Source: Sclerotinia nivalis (Eukaryota; Ascomycota; Leotiomycetes; Helotiales; Sclerotiniaceae). Taken from it: 64,000 bases of DNA. Under the pieces are notes generated by a model that made no database searches, was not told the origin of the DNA, and worked only from the letters and a program-made list of their open reading frames with translations. The translations under genes and the position numbers were made by a program. The stretch lies in the NCBI GenBank assembly GCA_029531795.1, contig JAPEIS010000004.1:434001-498000 (forward strand). The letters are read 5' to 3'. This document shows positions 36,651 to 49,508 of this stretch, in pieces; the first letter of the stretch is position 1; every line of letters begins with the position of its first letter.

Positions 36651-37026
36651 CTAAATCATTGCAAACAGAGGGTAAATGTCGTAGACAGGAAGAGTTCCAT
36701 CGGTATTCTGGTGATGGTATTGTGTTTTATGACGTGTAAAATCGATGGAGACGAGGGAATAACCAGGGAGAAAATCGGGTTTGTAGTCAGCTAAAAGGGT
36801 GACACTGTTGGGGCAACATAGAATATTGGAAAATTCCAAGAAGCATATAGCTGTTTGATATTCTTTGGTGATAATGAATTGTTCTGTTGAGGTAGATGAA
36901 GCACATTTGGCTGTCCTCTTGCACGGAGCGGATTTGGCAGATATTGTCGAAACGAAATCAAAATGTTATATTTATGGTTGATGAAACCAAAACAGCTAGC
37001 ATAAGAATAAAATATTCGAAAGCCAT
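36651..37026 (-). pseudogene. Small secreted protein gene with one frameshift
   Basis: The minus strand starts at 37026 with MAFEYFILMLAVLVSSTIN, a typical signal peptide, and then meets a stop within a few codons. Shifting frame by one base at the four-base A run 36960-36963 opens a reading frame to the stop at 36651: DFVSTISAKSAPCKRTAKC, then ICFLEFSNILCCPNSV, ending YPLFAMI. The combined product would be about 125 residues, secreted, with five cysteines in the mature part and no recognised domain. No intron boundary can explain the shift. It may be an indel mutation in a secreted-protein gene at the edge of the repeat block, or an assembly error in the homopolymer. Function unknown. Confidence 0.5.
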
Positions 37027-37696
37027 AGAAGTATAGTGACTTGCTTCTAGTAAGTTAAGACATAGCGATCATTCAACCAACTAGCATGGTATGCCTTTCA
37101 CGGGTCTCGTTGAACCTCAAGGAGTTTTTCCTAGATGCTGCCACAGGGGTATAAGGGTTGATTTATTACTGCATCATCTAAATTCATCATTCTAATTTTT
37201 TAGATCGAATAATCATTTCCGACACCGATCGAACTCCAAATATTGCTTCCGGGCATCGGTTCTGCTTTCGCGAAGCGGGAGCAAAACCGATGACCAACTT
37301 CACACTTTATCAGGAACACCCAAAACAACAACGAAATACCAAATCTTCCATTTCTCATTCAAATATCTTCCAAAAAAAAAAGAATTTACAACAAAAAAAG
37401 AATTTACAAAACCCGATTTCAACAACCGCACTAGGCTGCAACATTTCAAGATATCATCAGATTACTCTTTCATTGTTGCCGTATCTCTATACCATGGCCG
37501 TCAACAGAGGAACAACCGATGTGATGTAGTACGACAGGTGAATCACCTTAAGACATATTCTTTTGCCCACTACAAAGGATACCCAATTCATCCATGTACC
37601 CACAAAATCACGATAGATCGAACACAACACAACATCCATAGAGACACCATAGCTTTTTAAGGACACCACTGAGGAAACCGAACCAGACAAGGGGAA
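37027..37696. other. Intergenic DNA
   Basis: No supported gene. It has a short A-rich repeat (AAAAAGAATTTACAAC twice near 37377-37410). A 79-codon frame at 37290-37529 has low complexity and no motif. Confidence 0.45.
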
Positions 37697-37996
37697 ATGG
37701 ACAAAAAACCCGCCGAATCAAAATTTAGCGAATCCCAACTCGCAGCTCTACTAATCTTATACAAAAAATGGGATGAAATCAAAGCTAGGGATGGAATACC
37801 GTCTATCGCCGTTGACAAGACCAATTCACACCACGGTTCGTACGTCAAACCTATAACAGATCTCGACAGAGTCTGGACGGAAATAGTCGGTTTGAGAAAG
37901 CTTATGGGATGGGAATCAGATAATGGACAAGGAAGGGAGAAATGGTGCAAATGGTATAACGAGCGTGAGGGTAAGGATTTTGAGCATTGGTGTTGA
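37697..37996 (+). CDS. Hypothetical protein, 99 residues
   Basis: A single-exon frame starting MDKKPAESKFSESQLAALLI and ending GKDFEHWC. The ATG has a good context (GGAAATGGAC). The protein is charged, rich in Lys, Trp and Glu, with a probable amphipathic helix (residues 10-30) and no signal peptide or membrane segment. I do not recognise the family. A 114-codon frame overlaps it on the other strand (37657-38001), but its composition (Ser, Leu, Pro, His) looks like a shadow. It sits alone in gene-poor DNA next to the transposon block, where lineage-specific genes are common. It may be a real orphan gene or a chance frame. Confidence 0.45.
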   Translation: MDKKPAESKFSESQLAALLILYKKWDEIKARDGIPSIAVDKTNSHHGSYVKPITDLDRVWTEIVGLRKLMGWESDNGQGREKWCKWYNEREGKDFEHWC

Positions 37997-40900
37997 AGCA
38001 AACCTTAGCAGGGATCGGGTGAAGGGGTCAGATATGAATCTTTAGCCGTTATACAGTGATTTTGGGAACCAACCTGGTATGATGGCAATTAGGTCGTTGA
38101 TCTGAAGAATCTGTGAGTACAAGATTGATTGCCCATAGGCCCCAGACTCTGGAGCTTCGGCATAATCAAATTCAAAATTCTGCGCACCATAAACATTTCG
38201 AAAACGTGTGATTGAAGCGGAAACATTGGTAAAAGCTCCTGAATTTGAACGTGATTTCCTTCTTATTGTTTTAAGGTTTCAGTCCGCCCTCTTTCCCATT
38301 TTCCATTCCACATCTTCACGACAAAACTACTGAGTCCTTTCAGTACCAATGTGAGCAAGACATAAGATTCAAACACATATCAAATACCGCCCATCAACAC
38401 TTGGATACCAAATACGAACATCAGGACCAATGAACAACTTAAAGAAACTGCAACTCACCAATTTGGAGAACTTGGTCGAGGAGGCGACAAGGGTGTTCGC
38501 CAGAGATAGAAATGGAGATATTTGATGAAGGAAGTAGAGAAGATGCAAGAGAATATGGGTTGGAACAGATAGAGTAGCTCGACGCTGCCAGTACGGTGGG
38601 GGGGGGGGAATTGGTGTAAGTGGGGCTAAAGTTTGCGGGATTGGCTGGGAGAATATGAAGTTTCGCTATTTGAAGCCGCCTTAGTGTTCGGTCATGCTCA
38701 TCAAAGATCAATAGTGGCAAGGAAAAGAAAGGAAACGAAAGAGAGAATTAGTGATGTGAATCAGGGCAGATAGGAAGGCTAAACCAAATGAATCACAACG
38801 AAGTAGGAATGAAGAAATGCAACACCAAATTACGTCGAATATTATAGGTCTAAAGTATGCAATTACCACATCACAATTAAGAATCGAAATGGTGACCACG
38901 TGAATGGTCACTAGACCTTGAAACAAAGAACATGACAGGAGAAGTTATGAACTGGAGCTTAGAGACAGCCTATTTATTCTGATGTAAACATTTGTAATTG
39001 CAGTTTGAAGTTCTATGGTTAAGCTCATCTGAGTGGAGTGTCGCCAATAATGACAATGTTTTAAGAGCAACACGATGCAGCCCACGACCATGCAGGAACA
39101 ACCCTGTGATTTTTGCATTTCAGCTATGACGATCTCCCGCATTTTGTTGGCATGGAAGTTGGATGTAATTATGCAGCCCCCAAGGTTCTCTGTTAGTGGC
39201 ACAATTGGGCATTTGGTTACTTGATTTCAGATGGTCGCATGATGCAGAAGGAAACCTCATTATGGCCTGCTACTAATACAGCTCATCGAACATGATGCTG
39301 ACTTCAGACAAACCCGAATTGAATTCTTGCATAAGTTAGGTCAGAATTGGAAGGTTAGAAAGCTGTGAGGGGTTAGTCTCGAGCAGCCGAAATGTAAACA
39401 GCTATGGTTTTGAATGGTGGGGAGCAGTTTGGAGTGATGATAGTGCGTACTCATGAACCATGAAGACTTTTTGAGTCCGGTATGGTTTTCTCTCTGCCTA
39501 GATTGTGCGTTCGCCTTTTGGACAAGACACCATAAACAACGAGGATATATCGATAGATACCTAACGGATCTATAGAATTTGCAGGGGTTGAAGGACTGAA
39601 GGTCGGGTTGTTTCCATCGTTCAAGATTCCAGATGTCGAAAGGAATCGTATTCGTAGCGCGCGGGCCAGGTAGGCGTCATTGTGGCTTTACGTTTGACAA
39701 CTGGGCGAAGATGATGCATTGATCGTGAATTTTGGCTGGTTACTGCTGGTTGGAATGATATGCTGTGTTGTGGCTGGTTATTAGGATAGTTTTGGAAAAA
39801 CTGTTGCGCCAAGGCGAAGAGGTCGGAGATGGCTGTGGCTGTGTGTGCCATGTTCCGCAAGGTGGAAAAGGATACTAATCCTCCCCCAGGTTATTGTAAG
39901 GAAACATGTAGAAATACGAAAACGATAATCTCCTTTGTCGCAGCCTTGTTCTCTATGAATGAAGGTAAGACTTGCGTGCAAGTCGTCGTAATCAATTTAC
40001 TTGGTTCCCTTCAGTCACGCCATATGCCACACTCGAAATCGATTTTCAGACCGATCGTGCACGTGTGGTGAAAGGGACCCAACTTTGAAGTGCTTGGACA
40101 TTGTGACTAGCAAAGAGAAGAAGCTTGCCGTCATAAAAAAATCGATGTTAGAATCCTTGAATTTCAGTATTCGTGCAGATGATCATATATTAGCATAATG
40201 GATGGAAAGATTAGAGACCCAGCACTTGAGATGCACAAGAAATCAAGGTCCAGATGGTAAGTCCAGGAATGCCAAATTAATCAGATCAACATTCTTCCTG
40301 GTGCAAATCATTGGCTGTGGAAGTTTAACGTCGTATTGTGTATCCCGACGAAACCGAAAATGGGACAATGGCACCACATCCGAGAATGAGGATATTTAAT
40401 TGATGGTCAATTATTCGAGCAGATGTGTTATTGATTGAATTCCTTGGTTGCACAGTATTTGTACTGACTTTCGTAGGTTCAAATCGTGGGGGAAGCAATA
40501 CTGGCACCTAGCAATATTGTCCGTGGAGGATGAGGAATCAATCATTATTGAGCATTTTTTGGGAGAATTCGATTGATGCTTCTTGGCTAAAAGTGGCAAT
40601 TTTCAGAAATAGATTCAGTCTTCCGTTCCTGAAAAGACGACTTGATGAGCTTTTTCGATGAGAGCCAGTCGCCAAGTAGAAAGTGTCTCCTGAAAAAGAA
40701 AAAGATGATTGGGTGTGGAAGATTGTTTTCCAGGTTCATACCATGTTTCGGCGCAACCATATCAAATCGTTCAAGTGGTTGGATGAGATGGCACCCAAGA
40801 ATTCTTAACTCCTAGACTCCCGAGCCCCTTCTAACCTCATTTGTATCCAGAGCATCAAATTCGATGCATACCAGAAGATCGTATCGTTGTCATTACAGCG

Positions 40901-42197
40901 CTATTATTCTATTATTTGAGCTTGACGCTGAAGAGTCTCAGATATTTGCGCTTATTAAATTCCTTGGTAAAATTAATGAATGGATAATAAATGAATAAGT
41001 AAATACATGAATAATATCAATGATTAAAAAATGTTGAACCGGAGAAATTTCAATTATCTTTTCCATTTCTCGTCGACTTATCAATTCTTGAAATTACATG
41101 ACCTACGAACTCAGCGTTTTATCCCTTGTTATGCTTTACATTTCTTTGGCACCCCAAACCAGTCCTCAACAACAACATAGAGCACGCACTCCCCGAAAAT
41201 ATCCCTTTGTAACTCTTAATACAACTTTTGACCCAAAGGGAAAAAGAGTCCGAAGAGCTCAAAACTCAAAACACTTGAGTGCTCTGTTACCAATCTATCT
41301 CAATCTCAATCTCAATATCTCTACTCCGTACTCCGCAGGTAATTGATTGGCAGGAAAGCTAAGAACTATCTGTCTGAGGGAGGTGTGTTGGATCAAGGGA
41401 ACAAGGAAGAAGCAGAGATACCCCGGTCAAAAGGTACTAAGAAGTTCTTCCGACCTTCCGATACGAGACTATCAAAAAAGACCTCTACCCAGAACCATCC
41501 AAGGATTCTCCATTATTCAATTATTATCCACTTTGTTACAGTTTCTGAGGTTGTCTCCACCAAGATTATCTTCCTTTCTCTCACTACTCATCTAATAACT
41601 TATACCACCGCCATATCTCTACTTTTTCTTTAGAGATATACAACAAACCCAACCTCTCTTTCGTTTTCATCCACGCATAGAAGCTGGAGGTATTCTACTA
41701 GACCTACCACCACCGCTGTTTAATGAGAAAATGATCAATTAATGAATTATCGAACATGATACCTGATTGTCATAGCTACAATCCTTTGAGTCGTGGTTGA
41801 TTATAACTCGATATCATTTGGCAGCGGAGATCAAATCTTCGGACGAATTACCTCTGACCAGCAATTCACTACCCTTTCGCAACACTATAGCACCACAAGC
41901 TTGACCATCGATTTACGTCATAAATCCTCAACCGTATCTAGATTGAAGAAAGACATAAGGGCACATTCGAAGACGTTGACTCTTTTGATCCATTGGGTTG
42001 GAGCTTAGGAGAACGAACCTACATTGAAGAGTTTCCAGAGACCGCCGATTACAGTACTTTCAATCCCAACAAGGAATAAATATCAAACCTACTCGTTTTC
42101 GACCTAACATTTTTCAACGCCTACTTCGCTGAGGGGTTCGCATATACCCATTTCCTCAAAGATTCTCCATATAATAATTAATATAACCATTTCGACA
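37997..42197. other. Gene-poor 4.2 kb upstream of the TRP-like gene
   Basis: Many short frames on both strands, none above 100 codons and none with a recognisable motif or splice continuation. An 11-base G run lies at 38598-38608. From about 41100 the sequence becomes C/T- and A-rich on the coding strand, as in fungal promoters and 5' leaders, so the last 1 kb is probably the regulatory region and leader of the gene at 42198. No RNA gene was seen. Confidence 0.5.
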
Positions 42198-45036
42198 ATG
42201 GCACGAAAGCACTCCGTCATGGCGTTATGGTCCACCGCGTTATGCTCTTCTCTCGCCATTCTTAGTACAATCTCGCCGGCCTCTGCGACTTCAAGTGCTG
42301 CATATGTGACAGGGACAAACTCCGCGGGAGAGACAATTCAGCTACTTGACAGTCGAACACCGGCTTTGTTCACAGGGAACTTTGGAGATTGCATGGGTGG
42401 ACAGAGTTTAATCAATGTTACGACATTCGACGCGGCTTACTATGCCGATAACATGACCGTTTTGTTTCATCTAGCTGGTAACACAAATTTACAGAATGAG
42501 TCAGTAATGAGTAGGTTTTCCTCGAAAGATGACTGGTAGGAAGTTGGCTAACCTTGAAATTAGTACATATTGGTGTGCAAGCTTGTAGGTAGAATGATCT
42601 TTTATGAAGATGTGATACTAATGTTTGACTCAGACGGAGAGGATAGATTTGATTTGACCTTCAATCCATGTAACGCAAATTTCGCAAGGTGTGTACGATT
42701 TTTTTTAATACCATGACTTGACTAACGAGTACAGTCTATGTCCCATGAATAGCAGCAAACCAATCAATGGCGAAGCTATTATTCCAGTATCTGCATCCGA
42801 TGTATCAGGAATTCCTGCTATAGCTTTGGTGATTCCAGATTTTGAAGGTTCTGCTACTCTACGGGTATTTTCGAATAGTAGCCAAACGGAGATTGCTTGC
42901 TTTCAAGCTGTCATGAGGAATGGTGCATCATTTTCCCACCCAGCCGCTGTCAGCTCAGTCTTGGGAATATTCACAGCGATTGCAGTATTCTCTTCGTTTG
43001 CCACGGCCATATATGGAGTTAGCGTACCGCATATTAGAACTCACTACGCCCACTCTTTGTCAGTCTTGGTGGTGTTCGAAGTTTTTCAATCGATTTTCCT
43101 CTCTGGAGCTTTATCAGTGGACTGGCCCAGTGTCTTGCCGGCATTCTGGAGTAACTTTGCTTGGTCGGCAGGGCTGATTTATACCCCATCCATGATCAAG
43201 TCAGTTAACAGCTTCACTGGAGTATCCGGAAATTCAAGCCAAGTCGGTGGTGCGGGGTCTTCTACCATTAATAATAACGGCGGGCTGCAACAACAAATTT
43301 ATGGACGTTCTTTGAAAAAGTTGCAAGAGTATAGCCACTGGTCCAAAATGGCAAGAGGAAATGAGATGGTCAAGAGAATAGGGACATTGACAAAACGTGC
43401 GACCAGCGACAATTCCACTAAAGGGTATGACTGGAATGGAACTCCCGTTGGAGCTGGATTGCCACTGCCTGGAAGCTGGTCCAATTTCACAGGAACACTC
43501 GCAAACGTTGATATCCCGGCACAGGATGCTTTTTTGGTTGGTTTTTTATGGTACCTGATCTTAATTGTTATTCTTGTTGCCTCCGCAATTGCCCTCAAGT
43601 TTATTTTGGAAGCATTGAGCAAGATGAAATGGATGAAGGAAGATCGGCTCGTGTTGTTCAGGAATAACTGGGTTAAATTCACTGGGCTCATTGTTCTACG
43701 ATCGATGCTCATTGCATTCTTCATGATGATGACATTGTCCCTCTATCAATTTTCCTATGGGGGTACAACAGGCATCATCGCCATTGCAGCCATCATCTTC
43801 ATAATATTCTTCTTCGGAATTCTAGCTCTTGCCTTCTACGCTTGCTACTTCAGGCTCAGATTTGGCAATTACGCCTCGTCTCCCGATCGAATACACTTTC
43901 AACGAAAGAAAGTGATGAAATTTCTCCCATGGTACGGGGCTATAAGAGAGAGTAGCATGGAAGAAGGCGATAAGGCAAAAACCTCCGGTTCAATATCTTT
44001 CTTCCGCGTGCATTATATTGACCAGGATAAGGAGAGACAGAGTGTACACCAGGATGAGGAATATACTGAACGTTTTGGTTGGCTCTCGGCTCGATATAGA
44101 AGAACCCGTTGGTGGTTTTTTGCATTTTGGGTTATTTATCAATTCGTCAGAGCTTGTTTCCTTGGAGGTGCTCGGGCTAACCCGGCTGCACAAGTATTCG
44201 GCAACCTTGTCGTTGAGATCATAGCCTTCATTGCTATGATATGGCTCAACCCGTTCGAGGGCGTCCGTAATACAGCTTTGGCAGTTTACATGCTTGGTAT
44301 CAGTAAGGTTGCTACTGCAGGTCTATCGGTCGCATTCCTACCACGATACAATGTTGCACGCATTCCGACCACGGTTATTGGTGTTATCATAATCGTCATC
44401 CAAGGGTTCTTAACTATTGGCTTGCTCATACTTATCGTTCTCGGGGCCATTTCAAGCTACATGTCCATCATGCGCAATCGCGAGGAGTTCAGACCACGTC
44501 ACCTACAAAACATCCGCACGAAATATTTCCACCATTTGGAACTAAAGGCCGTTGATCTTCCGCCACCACCACCACCGGAGCCTGAAGAGCCAAAGGAACC
44601 ATATTTCAGCGTAACTCAAGTTCGTCGAGCCCCTAAGATCGAAGACGAGGATATTGTGCCGGAGATGCCGGAGATGAAAGGAAATCGAGATCCGAATACG
44701 TCACAGCACTCGTTACCTATGGCTGGTCGAAGCAGAGCCGCTAGTATGCGCAGTCAACATTCAGGCTATGGCAACGTCCCATATGGAGCTCGAGTTCATC
44801 GAGCAAGTTGGAGTTCCAAGGACTTCCAAAACTGGCAGCAGGACGAGATCACCAGAGGCGATTCTCCATTCAATACACCATCGAGACGAGCGAGTGCGCA
44901 CCATACTGCTAATAATTCTATTTCTATGGCTCCACTTGTACGTCCGAAGATGTCACAGACGAGCTTAAGGCCAAATACACCGAAAAAAGAGAAAACGGCT
45001 CAATATGCGGATCAGAGGGTGGGTAATGCAAGTTAA
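42198..45036 (+). CDS. TRP-like / flavin-carrier family membrane protein
   Basis: Four exons: 42198-42510, 42564-42584, 42634-42688, 42735-45036, with introns of 53, 49 and 46 bp; total 896 residues. Exon 2 is only 21 bases; with it the junctions read VMIHIGVQAYGEDRFDLTF, which fits the conserved core of the ML-like domain, followed by NPCNANFASLCPMN. Layout: signal peptide 1-29 (ending SPASA), lumenal ML-like domain about 31-200, then about nine membrane segments from residue 205 (VLGIFTAIAVFSSFATAIYG) to about 760, and a cytosolic tail with a proline run and many Ser/Arg. This matches fungal FLC/Pkd2-type proteins, which act in the ER, Golgi or plasma membrane in calcium signalling, flavin transport or wall integrity; the substrate cannot be told from sequence. 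Confidence 0.9.
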
Positions 45037-45807
45037 GCAGAAGTAATTCTGTTACGAATTTATGACAGGTGAACATGGGAAAATGAACAACTGCAGGAGG
45101 TGTAGTTGAGGCGTCTGGCGCGTAGCCTTCATCACAGTGTGTATAGATGAAGGTTTACTGTTGAATTTACTGGATTTTGCATTCTAGCTAGCACCACCGA
45201 AGGATTATAAACCTTGCATATGTTGAAATATAAAGGCATAGGTATAGCATGGTATGGATGGAGTTATGGGGATTACAGCGCGTAAATATCTATCCTTGTG
45301 AGTTACAGCTCTGAGCGAGTTAATCCAATTAACAAAAATAACAACAAATTTTCTATTCAATGACTTTATTATTCTTGAATGCTGGTGCTTTGTTCTTCTT
45401 TGGTAAAACGTTGTGCTGATAATACCACCTCATTTCTCCAAATATTTCATTTTGAACGTTTTTGGGCTTTTTTGTATCTTCACTTTTTCAAGCGAATGGA
45501 ATGATCAGACAAGAAAGAGTGCGACTTCCTCTCTTGGAAATTATCTCAATTTCTCAACAAAATTTCTCACGAAATTTCCTCTCTACATCTCATTACTATA
45601 CTCTCAATCACTCTTTCTCCTCTATTTTTCAATCACGCCACATTTGTACTTTTCCTGTACTTCGCAATACCACTTCAGACGACTTCCTCTTTCGGACGAC
45701 AATTATCGAAGTATCGAAAGCCAGTGGCGTTTTTATGCGCGTGCGCATTCACAATCTGTCGCAATTCACGCTCAGTGAAGTCAATTAAGTTTATTGAATT
45801 GTGAAAA
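45037..45807. other. Intergenic: 3' end of the TRP-like gene and promoter of rec8
   Basis: About 770 bases. The second half is C/T-rich (many TCTC/CTTTCTC runs), a usual fungal core-promoter feature. Overlapping 108-121-codon frames at 45413-45788 are low-complexity and I do not call them genes. Confidence 0.5.
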
Positions 45808-48133
45808 ATGTTTTACAGTCATGAAAGTACGTCTTCTATATACGCTCAACTCTTCCCTCCATAATTCACCATTTTCACGCATTGCTTCTCTGTCGTATTA
45901 CACAAATTTTTCATAATTATTTCCTAAAATCATCTCTAGTTCTCACGTCTCGGAAACATGGCGTCGCAACCGTCTGGCTCGTTGCGACCCTAGGCAGCAA
46001 ATCATCTACTAAGAAAATCACTCGGAAAGCCATTCTTGATGTTGATGTCAAGAAAGCCTGTAATACGATCCTCGAACCTGACGCGCCTATGGCATTACGT
46101 CTGCAGAGCAATTTGTTGTATGGCGTTAGTAGGGTCTACGGTCAGCAAGTCGGATATGTTTTGAGTGATACTATCCATGTTGAGCAGGGTCTGAGGAGTT
46201 TGGGAAAGAAATTGGTGGGAAGTTTGGACTTGGACGGTGTGAAAGTCAAGTGAGTTTTGTGCAGTGTGGAGCAGAGTCACCATGAGCGAAGCTGATTTTT
46301 GTGAAAACAAGACCAGCTCAATTGATGCTAATGGATGATCCTGCATTTGATCCTGACATGCCACTTCCGGGTCTGTTTCCAGATTGCGATTTCAATATCG
46401 ATGCCGATGATTTGCAAAACCGGGATTCGCAACTTTCATTATCGATCAATTCACAACGTGGACGAAGTATCTCCATTTCTTCTTCGCAAGGCGCTTCGAT
46501 CCTAGGTCTGAATATATCTTCGAGTCTCAGTGCAGGTGGCTACCAGCTCCCTTTCAACGATCCATTCGTCAAGTCATCCGCACAGAAATCCGGCGCACAT
46601 GGGAATGAGTTTGAAGGTGAAGCTATCTTGTTTGAAGATAATGATATTTTTGAGTTTGATCAGGATGGAGAAATTAGGGATTTCACCGCTCAAGACATTG
46701 CGTCTCGAAGAGCAGCAAGTACAAGTGCGGCGCCAAGATTTGGTAATGATTCAGCTGCCAGTGCAAGAGTTCGCAAGGAGCATGACGATGCTAGAGCCCA
46801 AGCTGGAGACCACGGCCGTATATACGATGAAGATGATATGAATATGGTGTTTGGCGATGATGATGAGCCCCTGATGTTACCTGATGCAGAACCTTTCGCG
46901 GCATTTATGGGTGGTTCGGTACCTGTCCCTGGTCGTGAGCAGTCAATTTCACAGCCGGAAGATTCGTCATCTGAAAGCGCAGCGGCACCTTCACGTTCTC
47001 GAAAATCGAAGACCAAGAAACAACTTCCTATTGACCAAACTCAAGAGCTGAAGAATTCGGATCTCTCAAACTGGCAAAGAGAGTATGTCAGTACTCAAGA
47101 TGGTCTCAGTGCAGCAAAGCTGACAACTAAGGGACAAACATTGGCTAAGAAAAATGCTCTCATGTTCGTCATTGGAAACGGTCTCAATGGCGCTGGCATT
47201 GGTATTGGATCAACAAAGCTTCCAGGCCCTTTAAGTATATACTCAGGTGATGCACTCCTTGCGAAGATCACAGGACGGGTGTTTGGTTCTAGAAAACGTC
47301 AAGTAGACTCTGAAAGAGATGACAATGTTCCTAGCAAACGACTTCGCCATTCCTCCGATGAAGAAGTTCCTCGTGGTTTCGGCGGTGATAACGATTTCGC
47401 TGTTCAAGTTGATGATGAACCATTCGGCACTCCGGTTGAGGTGGAAAGGGGAAGAGATGCGGCAGACGCATTGGCCGATTATCCAAGCAGCGCAGTGATG
47501 CCTTGGAATTTATCTGCCAGCCAGAGAGCTCGTTCATCAAGTTTACGCCCCGCTGCTTCGCTTAGACTCGGTAGCAGAGGAGTTTCTGCCAGTCCTTTGG
47601 TGGGAAGAGGTAGTATTCTACCTGGTGGAGGCGATTTAGAAAAGTTCTCTTCACAGCAAGATGTCATTATGTATGGAAGAAGTGATGATATCAGTACTAA
47701 TTTGGGCGGGGGAAGTGGTGATGGCACGGATGTGGAAGAGTTGGCAGGTGACGACCAAGAGAAAAGGGAGTTCGAAATGTTTGGACCAGCCGCAAATGTG
47801 GATACGCAGACGGCAGGACAAAGCCAGTGGGTTAGAAGTATCATGGATACCGAGAGTGAGAATTTCCTCGATTTTGTCAGAATATCGATTGAAGAAAGAT
47901 TTAGCCAGGATGAAGATGTCTTTGGTGAGGATGGACAGTTGAAGGATAAGAAAGTGGGATTCGAAGAGCTGTTCGATCCGGAAATAAACAGTGAGGTTGT
48001 AGCAGCTCAGGCGTTCTTACACATATTGGCTTTGGCCACGAAAGGAAGAATTTGGGTTGATCAAGACGAGGGCGAGAGTCTGGATGCAGGTGGAAATGGA
48101 TTAGGTGGGGAAATTTGGTTAGGGTGTCTATAG
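45808..48133 (+). CDS. rec8: Meiotic cohesin kleisin Rec8
   Basis: Three exons: 45808-45826 (only 19 bases, MFYSHE plus one base), 45940-46249 and 46312-48133; 716 residues. The N-terminal Rad21/Rec8 domain reads MFYSHEILTSRKHGVATVWL, then KAILDVDVKKAC and PMALRLQSNLLYGVSRVYGQ, and the C-terminal winged helix ends with VAAQAFLHILALATKGRIWV. These are the Smc3- and Smc1-binding ends of a kleisin; the acidic, serine-rich middle is the usual separase and phosphorylation region. The phrase EILTSRKHGVATVWLVATLG matches the Rec8 branch better than mitotic Rad21/Scc1, which typically begins MFYSE-x-LLSK. Rec8 holds sister chromatids together in meiosis. The next gene (48639) is convergent. Confidence 0.88.
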
Positions 48134-48638
48134 TACTATTGTGAAAGGGCATGGCGTTCACCAATTCGGGCTTTGAACGAACATGATACGATTGGGTGGG
48201 CAGGGAACATTGTGCTGGGTATTCGCTATATGTCAACATCGTACGGTAGGGATATGAAAGATATTAAATCAATGGAATGGGGGAATGGTTTATGGATGCT
48301 ACAGTTTGCTATATTGATGGATGTTTTCCGAGGTACTTGTGAGGGATGAGTTATAATTGACCAATCATGCAAAGATGGAAAGAAAGGAGATGTAACATTA
48401 GCTTAAATTATATTTGCTTGCAGGATCTATCAAAAAATAGGTAGAAATACATCGACGAATAATGATATGCAGATGCATAAAAGTGACCACACACTCTTAC
48501 AGTATCGTGAGTCATAAAGCGTAGATAGTGCTAATGACACAAGAGTGCTAAAGGAATTGTGTGAAATGGTGTTGAACAACAAGGACAACTCTTCAATAAC
48601 AGCGCGAACACCTCGCATACTGCCTTCAGCTTTTCTCC
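48134..48638. other. Convergent intergenic region
   Basis: About 500 bases between the 3' ends of rec8 and the short-chain dehydrogenase gene. Nothing else supported. Confidence 0.5.
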
Positions 48639-49508
48639 TCAAGGCAAAATCTCCACCCCCCTCCAATCCCAACATCGCCCTCTACTCTCAATCCCTTTAG
48701 CCATTGCAACATCCCACATCTTCTCCACCGCAAACTCCGGACTAAACAACTTCCCCTCCTTAACACCACCCCAAAAATCCTTGGACAAGCCCGTCTTTAC
48801 CGTCCCGGGGTGATACGAAATAGCCAATGCATTATCCCCATGTCTCATTTTGAGAAAATTGTCAAACGTCTTCGTTAGCGAATTAATAGCGGCTTTGGAA
48901 GCTCTGTAACTATACCAGCCTCCGAGTGCGTTATCTGATGTGGAGCCGACTCGTGCGGACATGTTGAGCCAGAGGGAGTGGAGAGGGAGGTTTTTGGTGT
49001 GAGGAAATGAGGAGAGATCTAAGCGTTTCGGAGGGAGAAAGGGAGAAAAGTGTTTGGTGAGTAGCAGGGGACCAATGGTGTTAACGGCGAATGTGTGTTG
49101 GATTTGAGATTGATCTAATTGAGCGGGGGATTTTTCAGGGTAAAGAATACCGGGGATGGAGAACGCGAGACGCAGATGGTGGGTTGAAGGAGGGAAGAGA
49201 GATGAACATTTCTCAGCAGCGGTCGAAATGGTGGATTCGTCTTGGTGGTGTTAGGAATATGTAATTGAGATATGTGTTTTTGGAAAGGCGATTGATCACT
49301 TACTTGTGACATCAACCTCCAATACGGTCAACCTCTTAGGATCAACATCTAAATCGGTCAAAATAGACTTTTTAGTTCTCTCGACATCCTTTCTTGAAGT
49401 TGCTACGACGGGAAGTTGTGTATTCTGAAGAAGATGTCGAGTTAGATAGAAGCCTATTCCTCGGTTTGCAGGACAAACGAATGACCATGCCATTTCTTTT
49501 TCCTTCAA
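48639..49508 (-). CDS. Short-chain dehydrogenase/reductase (SDR)
   Basis: Two exons on the minus strand, 49304-49508 and 48639-49240, with a 63-bp intron (GTAAGT...CCTAACACCACCAAG); 268 residues. The N-terminus carries the Rossmann cofactor site as CPANRGIGFYLTRHLL near residue 12, with Cys in place of the usual first Gly. VLEVDVT and AVNTIGPLLL follow, then the catalytic part: Ser in LNMSARVGS and Y-x3-K in YRASKAAINSLTKT. The tail has YHPGTVKTGLS, typical of C-factor-like/carbonyl-reductase SDRs. It is expected to use NAD(P)H on an unknown carbonyl substrate. The start could be M1 (MKEKEMAW) or M6; M6 sits nearer the beta strand. Confidence 0.87.

Noticed and set aside
39600..40600. Several overlapping 60-80-codon frames on both strands
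   Set aside because: No family features, no splice continuation and no strand bias; treated as noise.
45413..45788. Overlapping 121- and 108-codon frames upstream of rec8
   Set aside because: Both are rich in Phe, Ser, Leu and Thr because of C/T-rich promoter DNA.
46301..48133. Single 610-codon frame as the full rec8-region gene
   Set aside because: The conserved N-terminal Rad21/Rec8 domain lies upstream in two further exons (45808-45826 and 45940-46249), which join in frame.
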